64,000 nucleotides of DNA from Amycolatopsis sp. 2-15. GTDB taxonomy: Bacteria > Actinomycetota > Actinomycetes > Mycobacteriales > Pseudonocardiaceae. Below are positions 17,199-25,855 of the stretch, in pieces. Position 1 is the stretch's first letter; every line of letters starts with the position of its first letter. Position numbers and translations under genes: made by a program. Under the pieces are notes generated by a model that saw only the letters and a list, made by a program, of their open reading frames with translations, was not told where the DNA came from and did not search any database. Location of the stretch: NCBI RefSeq assembly GCF_030285625.1, contig NZ_CP127294.1:7162001-7226000 (forward strand), given 5' to 3'.

Positions 17199-17462
17199 GG
17201 GGCACCCGACCTTTCATCGGCCCGGTCGTCCGGGTCATATTCCGGGCGGCAAGCGTGCGTGCCGGACGCGATGCCGCGCTGACGAGGATGGTGTCGACCC
17301 AACGGGTGCACTTCAGCGGGAAAAGCATCGAAGAGGTGGCGGACACGGGTTTACTGGCTTGGACCGCTGGTGCGGGCTTGAAATCCGCAGGCGCGGGTCT
17401 CGCCGCACTGGCACGGGGCTGGATCTGGTAGGGAATTTTCTCGGAAAGTTCGTGGTAGCCGA
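17199..17462. other. Intergenic, nothing recognised
   Basis: No gene or clear signal seen between the transporter relic and the palindrome. Confidence 0.4.
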
Positions 17463-17506
17463 ATCGGATAACCGGACCCGGTGTCCACCGGGTCCGGTTA
17501 TCCGAT
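17463..17506. terminator. Perfect 44-nt palindrome, probable bidirectional terminator
   Basis: ATCGGATAACCGGACCCGGT G then TC then the exact complement, a 21-bp stem with a two-base centre. Such a long perfect hairpin may end transcription from both sides or be a mobile repeat. Confidence 0.6.
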
Positions 17507-17707
17507 GTAGGCGTGGCGCACCGACGGCTTGGGCCCCAGCAGACAGCCTTCGCGCGCGACCCGGTTGCCGTGCGTGCGGTGCCCCTGAAATCGCCAACCG
17601 CGCGAACCTGCCCTTCGCTCGGCGATCAGCCGCCGGGCCATCTGTTCGGTGCGCATCCACCATCCGCCATCCACCCCACTGGCCTCCCACACCTCGCACA
17701 CGGTCAT
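17498..17707 (-). CDS. Possible small basic protein, 69 residues
   Basis: Reads MTVCEVWEASGVDGGWWMRT then EQMARRLIAERRAGSRGWRF and on to HAYIG. Rich in Trp and Arg with plausible composition, but no clear ribosome binding site, and its stop falls in the palindrome. The family is not recognised; it may be spurious. Confidence 0.35.
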   Translation of the reverse strand: MTVCEVWEASGVDGGWWMRTEQMARRLIAERRAGSRGWRFQGHRTHGNRVAREGCLLGPKPSVRHAYIG

Positions 17708-17723
17708 CTACAGGAGGTACCCG

Positions 17724-18011
17724 ATGTGCACCCTCGCTGAACACGACAAACAGCGGGTCCATTCCAACGCGCTGCCTCGCTGTTCCTCAGCCGCTAGGCG
17801 TAGCCACGCAGCGGCATCAACGCCACGTCAACCGTCGATCCCAGCTGGACCGTCACCATGCCCGCCGCCTGGTGGACCTGCTCGTGTCTATTGCTGGGCG
17901 TCGGACTCGACCGGCCGGAGGCAGCCGGTTCAACCACGCCCCGGCACGCTCGTGCTGTTGGTCACAGACGGTCTCATCGCACGCCGCGGCGAGATCATCG
18001 ATCGATACTGA
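17724..18011 (+). pseudogene. SpoIIE/PP2C-type phosphatase C-terminal relic
   Basis: A perfect AGGAGG lies 7 bases before an ATG opening MCTLAEHDKQRVHSNALP. The text then loses sense until GTLVLLVTDGLIARRGEIID, which matches the last catalytic motif of RsbU/SpoIIE phosphatases (GDTLLLYTDGLVERRGESID). Only this end is present, so the gene is a remnant; the well-placed start may belong to something else. Confidence 0.4.
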
Positions 18012-18078
18012 CGAACGGCCGGCCAGCTTCGGCGAACCACCGTCGGGCGCTACCTGCGGGGACCGCCGCACCGTGCGG

Positions 18079-19098
18079 TCATCTGTGGGACGAGGGGTGG
18101 TCGAGCAGCCCGCGCTCGAGCCTGCCGAGACCGCGGAGCCCCGGCGTGTATCCGGGGTTGAGCTTACGGACCAGGCGTTCGGGCTTCGGCCAGCGGACGT
18201 CGGTGACCCACCCGGCCTTCTCGAACAGCCAGATGATCCGCGCGGAGATGTCCAGCTGGCCGCGGCGGACGCCGTGGCGGGCGCCGGTCGGGTCGGCGTG
18301 GTGGGAGTTGTGCCACGACTCGCCCATGGACGCGATGGCCAGCGGCCAGAAGTTCGCCGACTTGTCACGCGCGGCGTAGGGCCGGTCGCCGATCATGTGG
18401 CACAGCGAGTTCACCGACCAGGTCACGTGGTGCAGCACCGCGACGCGCACGAGGCTCGCCCAGAAGAACGCGGTCACCGCGCCCCACCAGGACATCGTGG
18501 CGAGTCCGCCGATGAGGGCGGGCGCGAGGAGCGTGAGGACGGTCAACGCGGGGAACGAGCGGTCGATGCGCGCGATGTCGCGGTCGGCGAGCAGATCGGG
18601 GGCGAACCGCTGGGCGTTGGTCTTCTGGCGGTCGAACAGCCAGCCCATGTGGGCGAACCAGAATCCCTTCGCGAGCGCGGTGGGCGAGGTGCCGTAGCGC
18701 CACGGGGAATGCGGATCGCCTTCGCGGTCGGCGAAGGCGTGGTGGCGGCGGTGGTCGGCGACCCAGGTGATCACCGGCCCCTGCATGGCCATGCTCCCGG
18801 CCACGGCCAGCGCGATCCGCAGCCCGCGGCGGGCCTTGAACGCACCGTGCGTGAAGTACCGGTGGAATCCGATCGTGACGCCGAGGCAGGTGAGGACGTA
18901 GAACCCGGCGGCCAGCGCGAGGTCGATCCAGCCCAGGCCCCAGCCCCACGCGAACGGCACCGCCGTGACCAGCGCCAGCAGGGGGACGACGACGAAAACC
19001 TTGATCAGGGAGTTCTCGGCTCGGGTCTTTTCTCTCGAGAGCATCGGCTGCGCGGATTTTCGCGCGGCGTTGCTCGGGCGGGTGGAGATTTGTGTCAT
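18079..19098 (-). CDS. Acyl-CoA delta-9-type fatty-acid desaturase
   Basis: An integral-membrane di-iron desaturase of 339 residues that introduces a double bond into a saturated acyl chain, using O2 and an electron donor. All three histidine boxes are present: HRYFTH (near residue 78), HRRHH (near 115) and HNSHH (near 263). Four hydrophobic segments lie in the usual places, for example KVFVVVPLLALVTAVPFAWG and ALTVLTLLAPALIGGLATMS. The N-terminus is basic and cytosolic. No ferredoxin or reductase partner lies beside it. Likely a membrane-fluidity gene; the neighbours to the left are also stress or membrane genes. Confidence 0.92.
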   Translation of the reverse strand: MTQISTRPSNAARKSAQPMLSREKTRAENSLIKVFVVVPLLALVTAVPFAWGWGLGWIDLALAAGFYVLTCLGVTIGFHRYFTHGAFKARRGLRIALAVAGSMAMQGPVITWVADHRRHHAFADREGDPHSPWRYGTSPTALAKGFWFAHMGWLFDRQKTNAQRFAPDLLADRDIARIDRSFPALTVLTLLAPALIGGLATMSWWGAVTAFFWASLVRVAVLHHVTWSVNSLCHMIGDRPYAARDKSANFWPLAIASMGESWHNSHHADPTGARHGVRRGQLDISARIIWLFEKAGWVTDVRWPKPERLVRKLNPGYTPGLRGLGRLERGLLDHPSSHR

Positions 19099-19159
19099 CG
19101 AACGCTCCTCGGAAACGGGGGTCAGTCGCCGAGGTCCTGGGCTGTTACCGCCGGATAGC

Positions 19160-19844
19160 CCGCGCGCTGCCGTCTAAACGGGTCAGCTCGGTCAAACGAA
19201 CGTCACAGATTTCATACGCCACACGGTTTACGTGATGTTGCTCGATCTTCGGTGGTTCACCCCGCGCGCCAACGTGGGTCCTTCCTGCCGCCCGCAGCGA
19301 GCGCGTAGACACCTCGTGCTGAGCCTGACAGAACAACCCCGGCCTTATACACATCGATACGCCAAATGCTCGACCATCTGGCGTGTGACCTGTGCGGCAC
19401 ACTGATGTGCTGGGTCCGAATTGCTGTCTGTCACAGTGTCCATATTGGACGCAGCTGCAGGGGTGTGGATGGCCATGGTTCAACTTTTCGAAAGTGGCGA
19501 CGTAGCACCGGTGTTGCCACCGGTGTTGCCGGAGCCGTCCCCGGCCCAGCCGAAACCAAGGCCACCAAACGAAGATACTGGCGGTCCTGAAAGCGAAGGC
19601 TCTTGCCGTCCTCGAGTTCTAAAACGGGTCGCCGTGCGACCGGAGGATGTCGAACAGTGCGAACCGGCCGCTGGGGCGATGAGGGTGACAACGCGCCCGA
19701 CTTCAGGCTGGAGAACGCCCGAGGGTTCTCAACCCAGGCAACCGAGCGACCCATGTCGCCGCGGTGATGTGCCCGGATGGCGACACGGGTCCCGCCCGGT
19801 GTCAGGCTCGATGAGCGCCCTGGGTGGTGGCCTCAGGGTGGGGT
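19160..19844. other. Intergenic, 685 bp, no supportable gene
   Basis: Frames are open on both strands but carry no motif, start signal or consistent codon bias. A short direct repeat CCGGTGTTGCCA occurs near 19507. Nothing else is seen. Confidence 0.45.
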
Positions 19845-20648
19845 CTAGGCAGGCGGCGGCTGCGCGGCTCGTGCACTGCGCTCCTGGCCCCCTACCTTCT
19901 GCTCGGCCTTGTGCTTGGCGTCGGCGGCGTCCTGGACGGAGCGCTGCTTGCCGATCGCCAGGTCGGACCTGAACTGCTCGTTCTGTTCCCGGGCCTTCCG
20001 GTAACCGGAGTTGACCAGGCGTGCGGCGGCGTCGCGGCCGCCGATGCCGAAGGCCAGCGCCGCGGCCAGCGCCGCCGCGCCGACCAGCGCGACATAGGTG
20101 ATCGTGACGATCACCGGCGAGATGCCCAGCTGAGTCAGGATCATGAATACGGCGATCCCCATGATCATCGCCGGGACCAGGGTGCGAACGACCTGCCCCG
20201 TTGGCGTGTCGCCCATGGTGCGGTGCACCAGCCCGCCGATCGCGCCGGCGACCGCGGCCGCGACGATGAAGATCAGCAGTGCGGCGAGGACGTTGGGCAG
20301 GTAGCTCAGCACTTGGTTCATGAACGCGGTCAACGGCGGAATTCCCAGCGTCCCGATGGCCGAGGAGATCACGAACAGCATGATCACCCAGAACACGACC
20401 AGGCCGACGAGCTTGGAGGGGCTTCCCTGCGGGGAGAACTTCTCCACGTAGTTGGCGCCACCGCCGGTCTTCAGCTTGTCGTCGACCTTCGCCTTCTGCA
20501 GGCCTTTGGTGATGGCCTTGTCGAGCAGTTTGGCGATGATGAAGCCGATCAGCAGCACGAGAAGCGCGCCGATCACCTGAGGCAAGTAGCCCACGAAAGT
20601 CGTAAATGCGCTCTGCAAACTTTGCAGGATGTTGAAGCCTGTGTTCAT
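19845..20648 (-). CDS. TM-helix mechanosensitive-channel-like membrane protein
   Basis: A 267-residue membrane protein with repeated conserved TM-helix modules, each like LQSAFTTFVGYLPQVIGALL and VLSYLPNVLAALLIFIVAAA followed by a glycine-rich turn. These are related to the membrane part of MscS-type channels. The cytosolic beta domain is missing; instead there is a charged tail ending AEQKVGGQERSARAAQPPPA. GAAAGGAC-like purines (GAAAGGAC) precede the ATG. Probable role in osmotic or envelope stress. It stands alone, next to the gas-vesicle remnant. Confidence 0.8.
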   Translation of the reverse strand: MNTGFNILQSLQSAFTTFVGYLPQVIGALLVLLIGFIIAKLLDKAITKGLQKAKVDDKLKTGGGANYVEKFSPQGSPSKLVGLVVFWVIMLFVISSAIGTLGIPPLTAFMNQVLSYLPNVLAALLIFIVAAAVAGAIGGLVHRTMGDTPTGQVVRTLVPAMIMGIAVFMILTQLGISPVIVTITYVALVGAAALAAALAFGIGGRDAAARLVNSGYRKAREQNEQFRSDLAIGKQRSVQDAADAKHKAEQKVGGQERSARAAQPPPA

Positions 20649-21046
20649 CGATCTTGTCCTTTCATGGATAGGTTTCGATTACGATGGTGGGCGCGTCTAG
20701 AATTCGCTGCGTCGTTTCGGTCCTGGGTTTCGTCTGAGGAACTGAAAAACCCCGGCTCGGTCGTCGCGTCGAAGCGGAACACCGAGGTCCGGGGTGTGGA
20801 TGAAGCCTGTGCGACTCTTGTGGTGTCAGTCTGCTGGGCGGTCCGCGAGTTGATCGGTGGTGCCGTCGTCCGCTGTGGTCATGCCATCACATCCTTCGGG
20901 CGACGCCGCAGGTTGACCGGGCCATGGGCGAGCCGCGCACGCGGCTGGCTAAAGTCTGGCCGCGCCTATGACCTGGGCATACCCGGGTTACGCGACACCA
21001 AACTCGCGGGAATCCGGCCCCGAACTTCCGGAACCCGGGCAGAAAT
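20649..21046. other. Intergenic, no recognised gene
   Basis: Separates the channel-like gene from the gas-vesicle relic. No motif, hairpin or convincing frame seen. Confidence 0.4.
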
Positions 21047-21459
21047 CATGCATGTGCCCAAGTAGCCGACACCATCGGCCACCTGGACCAGCTGAGGCAT
21101 CTGTCCACGGGTTCTTCCTCGTCTTCGCCGAGGATGTCGCGCAGCTTGTCCCCGGCTGCCTCAAGCGCCCCGCGTCTTGGCCTTCGCGCCGCCGGAGGTC
21201 ACGTCCTCCAACAGGTCAGGCAGGCCCTTTTGCTCGGTACCGGAGATGTCCAGCCGGTTTACCGCTTCCGCGAACCGCAGGTACGTGTCGACCCCCGCCG
21301 CCCCGATCCGGGCGTCGATGGTCAGCAGCTCGATGCCCACCAGGGACACCCGTACGTAGGCGTCGATCACGAGCCCCCAGGATCGTGTCGATCACGTCGG
21401 CGAGACTGCTCGAACTCGGCCGGTCGAGGCCACCGCCCTCGCCAGACGGCTGTCGTCAT
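21047..21459 (-). pseudogene. Gas-vesicle structural protein GvpA/GvpJ, multiple frameshifts
   Basis: Pieces in three frames join into a GvpJ-like protein. From the ATG at 21459 one frame gives the start; the next reads [19 protein letters not shown]; after a loss of a few bases the next reads [20 protein letters not shown] and [20 protein letters not shown], the most conserved gas-vesicle shell motif. After KAKTR a final shift gives [20 protein letters not shown]. At least three indels separate it from an intact gene, so it is dead unless the sequence is faulty. It is the last gene of an operon with two intact genes upstream. Confidence 0.75.
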
Positions 21460-21470
21460 CGCTTGCTCCC

Positions 21471-22589
21471 TCAACTTCTGCCCGCGCCCGCACGGGCGCG
21501 GCCGCGGCGAGGCCGCTCTTCCTCGGCCGCCTCGTCGGTATCTTCGGTCTCTTCCGGCTCCTCTTCCTCCGGCTCCTCTTCGGACTCTTCTTCCTCGTCG
21601 GGCTCGTCCTCGGACTCGGCGGCCTCGTCCTCTTCGGAACCAGTGTCGGCGGACTCTTCGTCCTGCTCAGCCTCCGTGTTCGCGCTGTCGTCGCGGTCGG
21701 TGTCCTCGTCCTCCCGCTCGACGACCTCCCCGTCGTGGATCTCGCCGTGCCACCCCTCGACGTCGTCGGGGTTGAGCAGGTCCTCCATCATCACCTGGCG
21801 GCGGAAGTGCTTGAGCTCCAGCCGCGCCCGACGGCCCTGGGCCCGCCAGATGTTGCCGGTGCGCTCGAACAGGCCCTGCGGGTGGTAGGCGAGGACCAGC
21901 ACGACCTTGGTGAGGTCGGGCGTGAGCTCGTGGAACGTCACCGCGCCATCGACGTGGCCCTTGGCTCCCTTGGAACGCCAGACGATCCGCTCAAACGGCA
22001 CCTGCTCCAGAATGCTGGCCTCCCAGGTGCGGTGCGACCAGAAAACCTGCGCCTTCCACTCGGTCTTCTCGTCGCTGACCTGCTCGACGTTGCTGACCTT
22101 CTTCATGAACGCCGGGAAGTCGGTGAACCGGGTCCACTGGTCGTACACGAGGTTGATCGGCGCACCGATGTCGATCTCCTCGACAATATTGGTGAGCTTG
22201 ATCTTGGCGCCTTTGCCGCCACCCCCACCCCCACCGCCGCCGCCGAAGGCGTTCTTCGCCTTCTGTGCGATGCCGGACAGGCCGCCCTTGACGGCGCCCA
22301 TCATCGCCTGGCCCTTGATGCTGCCCTTGCTGCCGGTCACCGCCGCGAGCAGGCCACCGCCGTCGCCTCCGGCGAAGTCGGACAGTCGCCCGGCCGTCGA
22401 AGACATCTTTTTCGTCAGCGCACCCGTTGCTCGGGTCATCGCCGCTTGGCCCAGCCCGCGCAGGGCATCGGTCAGCTCACTCGTGTCCCCGCCGGTCGCC
22501 TTCGACGCGGTGCTGGTGGCCGTGCCGGCCGTGTTGCCGGCTGTGTCCGTCGCCTTGTCGGTGGCGTTCTTCAAAGTTTCGGTGACCAC
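21471..22589 (-). CDS. SRPBCC-domain protein with long acidic tail
   Basis: A 372-residue protein. Residues 1-135 are Ala/Gly/Thr-rich and end in a run of ten glycines. Residues about 140-280 are a START/SRPBCC (cyclase-dehydrase) domain: VEEIDIGAPINLVYDQWTRF, FPAFMKKVSNVEQV, TEWKAQVFWSHRTWEA, RIVWRSKGAKGHVDGAVTFH. The last 90 residues are almost all Glu/Asp/Ser. Proteins of this layout accompany actinobacterial gas-vesicle clusters; the role there is unclear. It follows the upstream gene by 5 bases and precedes the gvp relic by 11, so it is in one operon. Confidence 0.8.
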   Translation of the reverse strand: MVTETLKNATDKATDTAGNTAGTATSTASKATGGDTSELTDALRGLGQAAMTRATGALTKKMSSTAGRLSDFAGGDGGGLLAAVTGSKGSIKGQAMMGAVKGGLSGIAQKAKNAFGGGGGGGGGGKGAKIKLTNIVEEIDIGAPINLVYDQWTRFTDFPAFMKKVSNVEQVSDEKTEWKAQVFWSHRTWEASILEQVPFERIVWRSKGAKGHVDGAVTFHELTPDLTKVVLVLAYHPQGLFERTGNIWRAQGRRARLELKHFRRQVMMEDLLNPDDVEGWHGEIHDGEVVEREDEDTDRDDSANTEAEQDEESADTGSEEDEAAESEDEPDEEEESEEEPEEEEPEETEDTDEAAEEERPRRGRARAGAGRS

Positions 22590-22594
22590 TGCGT

Positions 22595-23209
22595 TTACCT
22601 CCTTGCCCGTCGGGCGGGCGAGCGCTTGGTGGCGGTGCGTGCACTGCCGGAACTTTTGTCGTCATCGGACGACGCGGATCGCCGGCTCGGCGAACGCCGC
22701 CGTGGCGGCTGTTCGCCACCGTTGTCGGTGTCATTGTCGTCATCGCTCGAGTGGCGGCTCGCCGCACGCCGACGCTGGGGCTTCTCGGGCTCCGGCTCTT
22801 CCTCGGCTTCGGCTTCGTCCTCGTCGACGGCTTCGGCTTCGTCTTCCGGCTCTTCCTGGACTTCGTCCTCGCCGTCGTGCTCCTCGTCGGCTTTGGACTT
22901 CTTGCCGCGGGTGAGCGCGCCACCGTCCTGGAGGCGTTCGCTCAGCGACTCGATCCTCCCGCTGGCCGCCGTCACCGCCGCGGACTTCGCCGCGGCGAGC
23001 AACTCGTCACGCGCCAGCGACGTCAGCTGGCCGATCTCCGCGGACGAACCCAGCTGCTCGAGACCACTTTGGACGAGCTTCGCCGGTGACACCCCGGCCT
23101 TGCCGGTCGCCCCGGCGGCCGCGATCATCAACGCGAGGCGCCCCTTCTTCGTCCGCCCCAGTAGATAACCGGCTGCGACCCCGAGCGCCATCGGTGTTCC
23201 TGCCTTCAT
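22595..23209 (-). CDS. Gas-vesicle-cluster-associated protein with acidic/basic tail
   Basis: The start MKAGTPMALGVAAGYLLGRT follows GGAGGAG by 6 bases; a start 114 bases upstream lacks such a site. The first 35 residues form one hydrophobic helix followed by KKGRLAL, then an amphipathic region SPAKLVQSGLEQLGSSAEIG. The C-terminal half is a low-complexity tail, first acidic (EEEPEPEK), then Ser/Arg-rich. Its function is not known; homologues with this N-terminus sit next to SRPBCC genes in gas-vesicle loci. It leads the operon. Confidence 0.7.
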   Translation of the reverse strand: MKAGTPMALGVAAGYLLGRTKKGRLALMIAAAGATGKAGVSPAKLVQSGLEQLGSSAEIGQLTSLARDELLAAAKSAAVTAASGRIESLSERLQDGGALTRGKKSKADEEHDGEDEVQEEPEDEAEAVDEDEAEAEEEPEPEKPQRRRAASRHSSDDDNDTDNGGEQPPRRRSPSRRSASSDDDKSSGSARTATKRSPARRARR

Positions 23210-23314
23210 TGCCGCTCCTCCCGACTCTTGCGGTAGCGAGATCCCCACGCACAACCCGCACGCCGCCCCCGAAAACAACGCGAACAGGAATGTGGCTTCG
23301 TCATCCAACTCAGC

Positions 23315-23338
23315 TACCCGCATCCCTCCGTGTGAAAC
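23315..23338 (-). promoter_or_regulatory. Stress-sigma (SigB/SigF-like) promoter candidate
   Basis: On the minus strand GTTT - 15 bases - GGGTA, the pattern of actinobacterial group-3 stress sigma promoters, about 105 bases before the operon's first start. Confidence 0.4.
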
Positions 23339-23349
23339 ACGAGATCACG

Positions 23350-23393
23350 GTGAACGGTTTTGTCCTTGCATGGTAAGGACAAGAACTGTTCAC
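23350..23393. promoter_or_regulatory. Extended inverted repeat upstream of the operon
   Basis: GTGAAC ... GTTCAC outer arms enclose the perfect dyad TTGTCCTT-N7-AAGGACAA (23360-23382). Position suggests an operator for the gas-vesicle-type operon. Confidence 0.4.
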
Positions 23394-24051
23394 GGGAGCG
23401 GTTCCGAAGCTCGTTTTCTGTGATGCTGAAAATCAGCTTCCTTGGAATCCTGGTTGCACGTCGGCCCGATCTCCCTGTTTTTCAACACACCATCCACACG
23501 CGAACGGTACCGGTGGCGCCAGGCTTCTTGGTTGCGCTCGCCTTGCCGGGTTCGACACCATCGGCGGAGGAGGGACGCAGAGTCGCCGACCATGGATCAC
23601 GACGGAGTTCAGTGCACAAGAGCACGACCAGGACTTGATCGGCATCAAGCGCGGTTCGGGCAGGACCGGTATCGAGGACGTGGGCGCCTTGCCGACACTC
23701 GAACATCGACAACGCTGTGAGCAGCGCGGACGCCTCTACTCGGGTGATTCGGCGTGCACCTCGAATGCCCGGCCGAGGAGGGAGCGGCGGATCTCGGCCA
23801 GCACGCACCGCACTGCGGTGGGGTCGGAGATTTCGCAGGTCCTGCTGAGCTTGTCCCTAGCTCAGCAGGATCTGTGTCTCCGTCTTCTCTGCTCTGCGTC
23901 CGCGGGGAGCGAACCGGGCGGGCGATCCGGGTCTGGCATCGCCGGGCCGGTCCGGTCCGGTCCGTGACGGCGTCGGGGCGCGGTCAGCGGCCGTCCGGCG
24001 ACGGCAGCTGGGTGCGCCGCCGACGTCTGCTGACCGACTTCAGCACGGTGT
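23394..24051. other. Intergenic, 660 bp
   Basis: No supportable gene. The one clear structure is a hairpin at 23841-23869. Confidence 0.45.
23841..23869. terminator. Hairpin, terminator-like
   Basis: CCTGCTGAGCT-N7-AGCTCAGCAGG, a perfect 11-bp stem. It could end leftward transcription of the PRC-domain gene, whose stop is 183 bases to the right. Confidence 0.45.
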
Positions 24052-24834
24052 TTAACGGCGCGGACGGTTCTCGGGCAGGTCGTCGGTGTCGATGCGCTCC
24101 TTGCGCACCTCGCCGGAGACCGTCTCGGTCTCGGTGACCTCTTCCTTGGCCAGGCGCACCCGTTCGACCGGCACGACTTCGGTCTCCACGACCGGCCGTT
24201 CGGCGTGCAGGGTCATCTCGTGCTCTTCATCGGAGATGGCCGGGCCGGCGAGAGCGGCGCCGGCGTTGGCCTCGGTGATGGGTTCGCGCTCGACGTGGAC
24301 CTCTTCGTGCGTCACCGGGACCGAGACCTGCTGAGTCTCGGTGACGACGTACTTGCGAAGCGTCGCCCGGCCGGTCTGCTCTCGCTGTGTGCCCACCCGC
24401 AGCCGTTCCTCCGAACGCGTCATCGCGTCGTCGGTGGTGGGGCCGGAGATGTCGTGCCCGGTGTCGGCCGCCGTGTCGGCCACGGTGTCGGCCCGCCCGA
24501 CCTGGCCTTGTCCGGTGTCGAGACCGTAGTGCTGGTAGAGCCGGCTTATCTCGCCTGGGTCGAGGTGGTCGCCTGAGGGGTCGACGTGGGGTGCATCCTT
24601 GACGACGTCCTTGTCGTAGGACGTCTGGAGGTCGTCACCGCGGGGTTGCAGGCCCTGGACGGGCAGGAACGTCTCGCTCGTGCCGAACAGGCCGGTGTTG
24701 ACGGTGACCCATGAAGGAGCGCCGCTGGCGTCGTCGGCCCACAACTGGCCGACCTTACCGATCTTCTGACCGGCCGTGTCGTGAATGGTTTTTCCGGCCC
24801 AAGAAGCAATGTCTTGGGAATGAGGCACTGTCAT
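24052..24834 (-). CDS. PRC-barrel and DUF2382 (YsnF-like) stress protein
   Basis: A 260-residue soluble protein. Residues about 8-75 are a PRC barrel (ASWAGKTIHDTAGQKIGKVG, then SWVTVNTGLFGTSETFLPVQ). Residues about 140-250 are DUF2382 (RSEERLRVGTQREQTGRATL, RKYVVTETQQVSVPVTHEEV, HVEREPI, and later LAKEEVTETETVSGEVRKER). The start MTVPHSQDIASW follows GAGGAAG by 6 bases. Members of this family are general-stress proteins in actinobacteria and Bacillus; the molecular role is unknown. An in-frame stretch upstream of the start is open but lacks a better initiation site. Confidence 0.85.
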   Translation of the reverse strand: MTVPHSQDIASWAGKTIHDTAGQKIGKVGQLWADDASGAPSWVTVNTGLFGTSETFLPVQGLQPRGDDLQTSYDKDVVKDAPHVDPSGDHLDPGEISRLYQHYGLDTGQGQVGRADTVADTAADTGHDISGPTTDDAMTRSEERLRVGTQREQTGRATLRKYVVTETQQVSVPVTHEEVHVEREPITEANAGAALAGPAISDEEHEMTLHAERPVVETEVVPVERVRLAKEEVTETETVSGEVRKERIDTDDLPENRPRR

Positions 24835-25088
24835 TTTGTTACTTCCTCGCAATGATGGGGGCTGGCGTTCTTCGCCGATTACCCGGTTCCACAGACGCGA
24901 CACCTGTTCGCGGAATTTTTTTGCCGCCGTCCGCCGCTGCGACGTGGACGACGATCTGCGAAGTTCCAATAAAATGCGCGTGAGCTGCACAGACGTCTCT
25001 GTTCGGGCCTGCCTGAATATGATCGTCACAGTGTCGCGAAACAATTTCGCCGACAATGGCGACACCCTGTCTATCTCAGACTTCATCG

Positions 25089-25484
25089 TTATCGCTCGGA
25101 GCTGATGCGGTCGATCTTGCGGTGGTAGCGCATCGCGGCCAGCCCGCCCAGGATGGCCCCGACGAGCGCGGCGGCGAAGGCCACCAGCGCGGCGATGATC
25201 CCGACGACGGTCAGGGGCCCTTCGTTGATCGGGAGCCTGGGCAGTCCGTTGAGCCGAGCCAAGATGTTGAACCGACTGCCGCCGACCGCGGCCAGGATCG
25301 CAACGACGATCGCGATGACGATCGACCACAGCCACACCGCGATGCCTTGCTTGACCCAGTTGACGCTCGAGCCGGGGGGCGTGATGGTGATGTTCGGGCG
25401 GGTACGGGGCCACTCGGGCAAGACCTCGTACTCGACGCCGGTCCAGTGCACCGACCTTGCGCCCTCAGCTTGATCCACGTGCAT
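25089..25484 (-). CDS. Small membrane protein, two transmembrane segments
   Basis: A 131-residue protein. A soluble N-terminus (WTGVEYEVLPEWPRTRPNIT) precedes two hydrophobic helices, LWSIVIAIVVAILAAVGG and VVGIIAALVAFAAALVGAIL, and a short basic tail RYHRKIDRISSER. Family not recognised. It lies upstream of the PRC gene with a 250-bp gap, so co-transcription is uncertain. Confidence 0.6.
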   Translation of the reverse strand: MHVDQAEGARSVHWTGVEYEVLPEWPRTRPNITITPPGSSVNWVKQGIAVWLWSIVIAIVVAILAAVGGSRFNILARLNGLPRLPINEGPLTVVGIIAALVAFAAALVGAILGGLAAMRYHRKIDRISSER

Positions 25485-25687
25485 CGGGAGCGGCTCGGGG
25501 AACTAGCCGATGATGTCGCCGCCGGCCTCGGACCTTCCCGTGGCGGTGGTCCACCAGGCGGTAAGGCCCGCGAGGATGGGCAGCGCGTCGAACAGTATGT
25601 CGTGCTCGTCCGGGACGAGGACTGCCTTCTGCTCGTCGGTGCTCGCGTCGGCGGACGCGGCCGCGTCGTCACGGGGGCGCCCACTTC

Positions 25688-25855
25688 GTGGGGTCCATTC
25701 TGTTTCAGTTGGTTGTGCCGACGAGCACCGATCCCGACGTCTACGAGGCCGTCGAACAGGCCCTCGCGCACTGGGCGCACGACACGCCGGCTCGGGCGTC
25801 CGCGGACGACAAAGCCAACCAGCGGGCCGCACTCAGCGGCGGATCGCCTTCCTGA
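25688..25855 (+). CDS. Possible small acidic protein, 55 residues
   Basis: A GTG-initiated frame ending TDPDVYEAVEQALAHWAHDT and then PARASADDKANQRAALSGGS. The C-terminal two-thirds looks coding, but there is no ribosome binding site and it overlaps the convergent gene by 23 bases. May be the tail of a decayed gene. Confidence 0.3.
   Translation: MGSILFQLVVPTSTDPDVYEAVEQALAHWAHDTPARASADDKANQRAALSGGSPS

Noticed and set aside
17197..19158. Very long plus-strand open frame (653 codons) opposite the desaturase
   Set aside because: Antisense of a clear desaturase with all histidine boxes; its own translation is Arg/Gly/Glu low-complexity without motifs.
19500..19535. Direct repeat CCGGTGTTGCCA
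   Set aside because: Only two short copies, likely chance in GC-rich DNA.
24835..25413. In-frame upstream extension of the PRC/DUF2382 gene
   Set aside because: A good ribosome binding site precedes the internal ATG, and the extension has no family support and overlaps another gene.
25503..25700. Minus-strand tail reading DEQKAVLVPDEHDILFDALP
   Set aside because: Looks protein-like but has no start, no family and an incoherent upstream part; left out of the gene list.
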